A DNA stretch of 22,609 nt from Entamoeba invadens IP1 (lineage: Eukaryota > Evosea > Mastigamoebida > Endamoebidae). The notes under the pieces were generated by a model that was given only the letters and a program-made list of their open reading frames with translations, was not told the origin of the DNA and did not search any database. The position numbers and the translations under genes were made by a program. The stretch spans positions 129,163 through 151,771 of the forward strand of contig NW_004440453.1 of assembly GCF_000330505.1 (NCBI RefSeq). The letters are read 5' to 3'. Shown piece after piece: positions 18,386 to 22,609 of the stretch; positions within the stretch are counted from its first letter, which is position 1, and every line of letters begins with the position of its first letter.

Positions 18386-19953
18386 TTAATTATCCTTGTC
18401 TTTTTGTGTTTTACTTGAATCGAATTGTTCTTGATTTTCAAAAGTAATTGCACTTACCCGATCAACTTCAAGTTGTTTGTTGTTCAGATCTTCACCAGCC
18501 TTTCTGATATGTCTTCCAACTCAACAATTCTCAATTGGCCGTTTTTAACTGATTGTTGAGTCTTCTTCAAATCGGCTTGTGTCTTACCAACAATCATGTT
18601 GAAAGTAGATTCTTTCTGTTCGAATTCTGCAAGCTTTCTCTCAGCCTCTTCGACCTTTCTGTCATACTGTTTGGCTTGTTTATTAGCTTTAGCAGCCGCG
18701 TTTTGTGCTTCTTTCTCTTCTGTTCCGATTCTCTGAGTTTGTCTGCATATTTCTTCTTCTGTGCTTTAGCTTTTTGAGCGATAATTCTTTCAAGATTAAG
18801 TTGTTCATTCAATTCAGTTAATTTTTTCTCATAAATGTTTTTCAACTGTTTTTAAATGTTGCCTCAATTCAGTCTTCATCTCAGACAAGTCGTCTTCAAG
18901 TTTGTCACATTTGTCTTGTTTATCATCGAGTTCTGTCTTTGTTCTCATCAATTCTTCAATAGCGGTTTTATAATCTCTCACAGTCTCAACATTCTCTTGT
19001 TCAGCCATCTGGACTTTCTTTTCAAGGGTTTCAGCTCTGAATGTGATTTCAGCAATATCCTTTTCATACTTTCATTTAATCAATTAAGTTTCAGTGTGGT
19101 CTTTCTTTTCTTGATCAAGTTCAGTTCTAACACTCTTTGTTGTTCTGTCTCTCAACTCGGTGTTGTTTGCTTCTAAGTCTCTTTGTAACTTTTTGATTGA
19201 ACCATTCAAATTGTTTGTCTCGTCTTCGTGTCCAAACACCAAGTTATTGAATTGGTCATATTCGTATTGAAGCTTCTTCTTTTCTGAAGAAAGTAGGTCT
19301 TTGTCATAAGCCAAGTTCTTCATGTTCTCTTTAATTTCGTCGTTTTCCGTTTTCAACTTCTTCGCTTCTATTTCTTTCGCAAATTTGTCCTTCTTGACTG
19401 TTTCAAGCTCTTCGTCGGCTTCAGCAACTTCTTGTTCTTTTCTTGTGATAACACCAGAAAGTTAGTCGACTTTGGCATTCAATTCCTCAATCTTCTTATT
19501 GCTATTATTAACAGTTCCATTGAGTTTCTTCTTATCAGCAGCATCAGTGTCTGCATTCTTTTTAAGACAGTCAAAGTCCTGTTGGAGTTGGTCAAGTTCG
19601 GCTTTGGTTCTTCCCAAGTCGTTTTTGTAATTCTCAACTTCTCAATTGCGGCTTCAACTTTTTACGTTAAGAACAGCTTTTTCTCTTTCAGCGTCTTCCA
19701 ATTTGGCATCAACAACTGATTTGGCTTTAGTCAAGTTGTCATTGTCAGCCTTCAATTGAGACAATTGCTTTTCTTGAGCATCTTTCTTTCTATTCGTGTT
19801 CTCAGCATCGGCCTCAAGCTTGTATTTGTTATCAGCAGTTTAGGCAAGGTGTTCGTTCAAGTTATTAATTTCAACGTCTTTTTAAAGCATATTCGATTTA
19901 GCACCAGCCAAATTTTTTTCAGTCTTCTCCATGTCATCCTTCAACACTTGGAT
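18386..19953 (-). pseudogene. Myosin-tail-like coiled-coil protein, C-terminal part, disabled
   Basis: The minus strand reads as continuous long coiled coil rich in K, E, L, A, D and Q, for example LEANNTELRDRTTK and KIEELNAK, ending ...FDSSKTQKDKDN at TAA 18386-18388. Codon use (AAG, GAC, GCC, TTG) is less AT-rich than the neighbours, as expected for an abundant cytoskeletal protein. It resembles the rod of a class II myosin heavy chain, though other coiled-coil proteins cannot be excluded. Lesions seen: TAA at 19882-19884, 19840-19842, 19462-19464 and 19084-19086; a TGA four codons after the last; a compensating frameshift pair at about 19658 and 19635; frameshifts near 18845, 18722 and 18504. 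The 5' continuation is at 22200-22490, beyond a piggyBac insertion. Confidence 0.75.
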
Positions 19954-19957
19954 TTAA
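19954..19957. repeat. piggyBac TTAA target site, left copy
   Basis: TTAA directly followed by the inverted repeat CACGTTTGGT. The second copy is at 22196-22199. Confidence 0.9.
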
Positions 19958-19967
19958 CACGTTTGGT
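19958..19967 (+). repeat. piggyBac terminal inverted repeat
   Basis: CACGTTTGGT, the complement of 22186-22195. Confidence 0.88.
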
Positions 19968-20155
19968 TAGTATCTTGTTAATTTTTTCATTTGTTTTTTG
20001 CTACTCATGTCAAAAAAGTTTGAAATTGGTTTTTTTTCATAATTTTTATTGTGTAAAAAACTGTCCAAGCTAAACCCAGGAAAAAATATCCAATACATCT
20101 TATTCAAACAAAGTTTCAAATACGAGTCATTTAAGTAAGATTTTCGACTTCTTCC

Positions 20156-22102
20156 CTAACAATCGGGAATTGAACCTCTTTTTGCTTCTTTGTAATGTTT
20201 CCTTACCCTCTTAGAAAAAGCAGGAAATTTTCTAACTTCTTTGTAGTCGTCTCCAATATCAACTTTCCCTTGACAAACATCACAAACATTGATCGAATGG
20301 TTTTTACAGCACGGTCGGTAACACAAAAAACACCTTTTAACAGTTCTTACATCTTTTTTGTTTCTTCTGTTTTTACTACTCTTCTTCGTCTGTGCCAAAA
20401 GACAAGACAGACACTTTCCTCGTTCACTTTCCCCGCTAACAACTGTTTTCATTGCCTCAACAATTCCCATTTGACAATTCTTCAAAGTGGACACGGTTTT
20501 CACTTGGTCCTTTTCATCTAGTGTTTCAAATTTGCTGGCAATGTGTTCTTCACACAACGATTTGCCAAGTTTTCTGAGAAACGAACCGTGTTCAAGATTC
20601 TTTTCAAAAATGCGTGAAATGACATAAACGTTTGTCATTCCAACCTCCAACATATTTTTGAACAATGCAAACGTACATCGGCTTGACTTAAATGGAACGG
20701 GATAATACGCGCACAAGTAGTTGAAAATGTCGACGGGAAACTTCATTTTGTTGTAAAGGCAATTTAAATTTGTTTTCCCGTTTTCAACAGAAAATCCCTT
20801 GTTTTCAAAGAACGTGGAAACAATGGATACTGTTTTTGTTTTCGAAGGATTGAAACAATTTAAAAATAATCCATTTTTTGTCCACAATTTGTTAAAAAGT
20901 GGATTTTTTTCTTTTTCCTCTTTGATTTCTTCTTCCAACCTTTTAAGTAAAGTTTCCCGCTTTTTTACTTCAACTTCAACTTCTTTTTTTGGTTTTTTCG
21001 CTTTTTCTGCTTTTTTTATCTCTTTTTTGATTGTTTTGTATTCTTGCTTTTTGGGGGTTGTTTTTTGGTTCCAATTTTCTGGCAATAATTTTGATTTCCT
21101 GACTGTTCCAATAACTTCAATGTTTTGTTTCTTCCATTTTTGCAAATAATCTATTTCTATAAATCGTGAATCCATTTGTATTTTATAAATAGATTTTTCT
21201 TCTTTTTTGATTCCTTCAATAAGTTTGTTTGCCAATTTTCTCCCAATATTACCATCTCCTTCAACACACCCTTTGTAAAACTGAAACATGTTGACACAAA
21301 TGTTGGTTTTTGTATCAACCAATAACAAATACTCAAACCCTCTTTTGATCGGTTTCATGAGGTTGTAAATTTTGTCGTGTGCTCTCCCAAGAAATTTCGA
21401 CATCCTTTCATCAATACAGAGTAATTCTCCGGGATCGGAAATGTTCCTGAGGTTATTTTCGAAAATTTGCGAGATTTCAAAAATTCCTTCATTTTTAATT
21501 CCTTGTTTTCGTAACCCCTCTCTTTTGTTTTTGTCATCACATCTGAAGTATCGGCAAATTTCCCGAAATCTTGTAATTGTCAAACAAATTTGCACAAAGG
21601 GAACACCAATTTCCGGGTTGTAAATATCTTTCAATGGCAATTGCCATTTTATTCCTGCTAAATAAATCAGCACTCCCAAAAAACAAAAAACTTCATTGGG
21701 AAGTATTGGTTTAAAAACACATTTTCTATTTTTGTCATCTTGTGCTCTTTGGTTGATTCCAAAGGCTATTATATCTATTATTTCGGGACAAAAATAATAT
21801 TTGAAAAGTAATTTGGGGTTGTGCAGGATAGATTCTTCAATTTTGAAGTTCAAATTTCGACAGTTTTCTTTGAAACGATCAATGTCAAAAGAATCATTTG
21901 TCAAACCATTTTCTGCCCATTTTTCGGGTTCTACAAAAGCAATTTGGGATTGGGTCTCAATAATTATGTTTTCAATTTCTTTTTGTTCAGTGTTTTGTGT
22001 AATTATTTCATTTGGAAAAGTAACCACCAAATTTGTTTCAGCAACATTGTCATCATCAGAAAAATTCTCATCATCAAGAACATCAATTTCGGTTAAACTC
22101 AT
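20156..22102 (-). CDS. piggyBac transposase, intact (648 residues)
   Basis: ATG at 22100-22102, TAG at 20156-20158. This is the cut-and-paste enzyme of the element, acting on its own ends and on TTAA targets. The N-terminus is acidic (residues 1-25). Catalytic core: LLCIDERMSKFLGR with D231, KIQMDSRFIEID with D311, then IGTVRKSKLLP (331-341), and YNKMKFPVDIF with D458. These correspond to the three catalytic aspartates of the family. The C-terminus has a zinc-binding cysteine/histidine cluster (C564, C567, C591, C594, C598, C599, H602, C607, C610). Between the second and third aspartates is a K/E-rich, coiled-coil-like insertion (about 348-410), making this spacing longer than in classic piggyBac. 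No stop or frameshift was seen. The start lies 93 bp inside the element end, leaving little room for a promoter. Confidence 0.9.
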   Translation of the reverse strand: MSLTEIDVLDDENFSDDDNVAETNLVVTFPNEIITQNTEQKEIENIIIETQSQIAFVEPEKWAENGLTNDSFDIDRFKENCRNLNFKIEESILHNPKLLFKYYFCPEIIDIIAFGINQRAQDDKNRKCVFKPILPNEVFCFLGVLIYLAGIKWQLPLKDIYNPEIGVPFVQICLTITRFREICRYFRCDDKNKREGLRKQGIKNEGIFEISQIFENNLRNISDPGELLCIDERMSKFLGRAHDKIYNLMKPIKRGFEYLLLVDTKTNICVNMFQFYKGCVEGDGNIGRKLANKLIEGIKKEEKSIYKIQMDSRFIEIDYLQKWKKQNIEVIGTVRKSKLLPENWNQKTTPKKQEYKTIKKEIKKAEKAKKPKKEVEVEVKKRETLLKRLEEEIKEEKEKNPLFNKLWTKNGLFLNCFNPSKTKTVSIVSTFFENKGFSVENGKTNLNCLYNKMKFPVDIFNYLCAYYPVPFKSSRCTFALFKNMLEVGMTNVYVISRIFEKNLEHGSFLRKLGKSLCEEHIASKFETLDEKDQVKTVSTLKNCQMGIVEAMKTVVSGESERGKCLSCLLAQTKKSSKNRRNKKDVRTVKRCFLCYRPCCKNHSINVCDVCQGKVDIGDDYKEVRKFPAFSKRVRKHYKEAKRGSIPDC

Positions 22103-22185
22103 TATGTTTTAAACGATCAAATCTATTAAAATGGCAAAAACAATTATAAGGTAAAAAGAAAAAGGAAATAATTACCAAAAGATAT

Positions 22186-22195
22186 ACCAAACGTG
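22186..22195 (-). repeat. piggyBac terminal inverted repeat
   Basis: ACCAAACGTG, the complement of 19958-19967. Confidence 0.88.
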
Positions 22196-22199
22196 TTAA
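22196..22199. repeat. piggyBac TTAA target site, right copy
   Basis: TTAA abutting the element's right tip. Read on the minus strand in the host frame, its last three bases are a TAA stop codon (GAA GCT TAA ATC after removal of the element). Confidence 0.88.
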
Positions 22200-22490
22200 G
22201 CTTCGTAGTCGGCCTTCTGTGCTTTCAACATATCAGAATCATTCAGTCAGTCTTCAATTCTCTTTGTCAACTCAGCAAGTTTTCTCTGAGCATCTTTATT
22301 GGAAGAATCAAGTTTTCTGTTCTTATCTTCTAATTCGTCTTTCTCCGAGTTCAAAGCAAAAATCTTCTTATCACTTGCATTCTTGGCCGAAGTCAAAGCA
22401 GCAGTCTTTGTCTTCTCTGCTTGCAATTGTTGGTTATACCCATCTTTCTCGTCTGAAACCTTCTTGTTTTGAGCAACTTGTATTGTTTTT
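22200..22490 (-). pseudogene. Myosin-tail-like coiled-coil protein, upstream fragment
   Basis: This is the same coiled-coil gene as 18386-19953, on the other side of the piggyBac. The minus strand reads in one frame (KLDSSNKDAQRKLAELTKRI, then ADYEA up to the TTAA), with one TGA at about 22232-22234. Coding character stops abruptly near 22490, so the head of the gene is missing from this locus. No motor-domain sequence is present in the window, and the myosin assignment rests on composition and heptad pattern only. Confidence 0.7.
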
Positions 22491-22609
22491 TGAAAATAAA
22501 GTATTTGAGATAATTGAAATCCAAAATTACACTTTCATAACTCTTTAATTATTATACATTATGATAAATAAACTATTCGTTATAGTTTTTTAAATATAAT
22601 TTCCATTCT
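22491..22609. other. AT-rich edge after the coiled-coil remnant
   Basis: Composition changes sharply from coding-like to very AT-rich at about 22490. This may be a truncation point, or the end of a further insertion lying mostly outside the window. Confidence 0.4.

Larger units (their letters stand above)
19958..22195 (-). mobile_element. piggyBac transposon, apparently complete
   Basis: The element is 2,238 bp and flanked by TTAA on both sides. Its tips are CACGTTTGGT (19958-19967) and ACCAAACGTG (22186-22195), a 10-bp perfect inverted repeat. It carries one intact transposase on the minus strand. Host coiled-coil sequence lies on both sides in the same frame, so the insertion boundaries are confirmed independently by the interrupted gene. 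Confidence 0.93.

Noticed and set aside
13640..19884. TAA read as glutamine (altered genetic code)
   Set aside because: The MULE transposase and the coiled-coil pseudogene end with TAA, and the piggyBac and kinase frames end with TAG and TGA in normal places; the broken genes also carry frameshifts, so decay explains the stops.
18553..20073. Plus-strand frames of 74-106 codons rich in F, S and L
   Set aside because: They are antisense to the minus-strand coiled-coil pseudogene; the Lys/Glu codons read backwards give Phe/Leu/Ser.

Overview
The window looks like nuclear DNA of an Entamoeba-type amoeba, most likely Entamoeba invadens or a close relative. The AT content is very high. The longest gene is a cysteine-rich transmembrane kinase of the kind expanded in Entamoeba (TMK family). 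DNA transposons of several superfamilies sit side by side, which is known for E. invadens but not for the LINE/SINE-dominated E. histolytica. The species call is an inference.

Layout. 1-1579 is AT-rich and holds one possible small TTAA-flanked element (610-1170). 1580-4054 is an hAT transposon with an exact 8-bp target duplication; its transposase is broken by two stops and one frameshift. 4790-14527 is one very large receptor-kinase gene (signal peptide, about 2,300 residues of CxxC-rich repeats, one membrane helix, a juxtamembrane beta-type domain, a protein kinase). It is interrupted by a complete Mutator-like element (6307-8220, 9-10 bp target duplication, 45-bp perfect inverted repeats) and by one in-frame TAA at 13640, just before the kinase domain. 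A 100-N assembly gap (10343-10442) lies in its repeat array.

14528-16197 is AT-rich filler. 16198-16930 is a decayed Tc1/mariner (DD34E) transposase on the minus strand. 16931-18385 is mostly featureless apart from hairpins. 18386-22490 is a minus-strand pseudogene of a myosin-tail-like coiled-coil protein. It is split by a piggyBac element (19958-22195, TTAA target, 10-bp inverted repeats) whose 648-residue transposase is intact.

How the parts relate. Two host genes serve as landing sites. Removing the MULE with one target copy rejoins the kinase gene in frame, so that insertion looks young. The coiled-coil gene seems to have been dead before the piggyBac arrived, because the TTAA target contains an in-frame TAA stop of the pseudogene. 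Only the piggyBac has both clear ends and an undamaged transposase.
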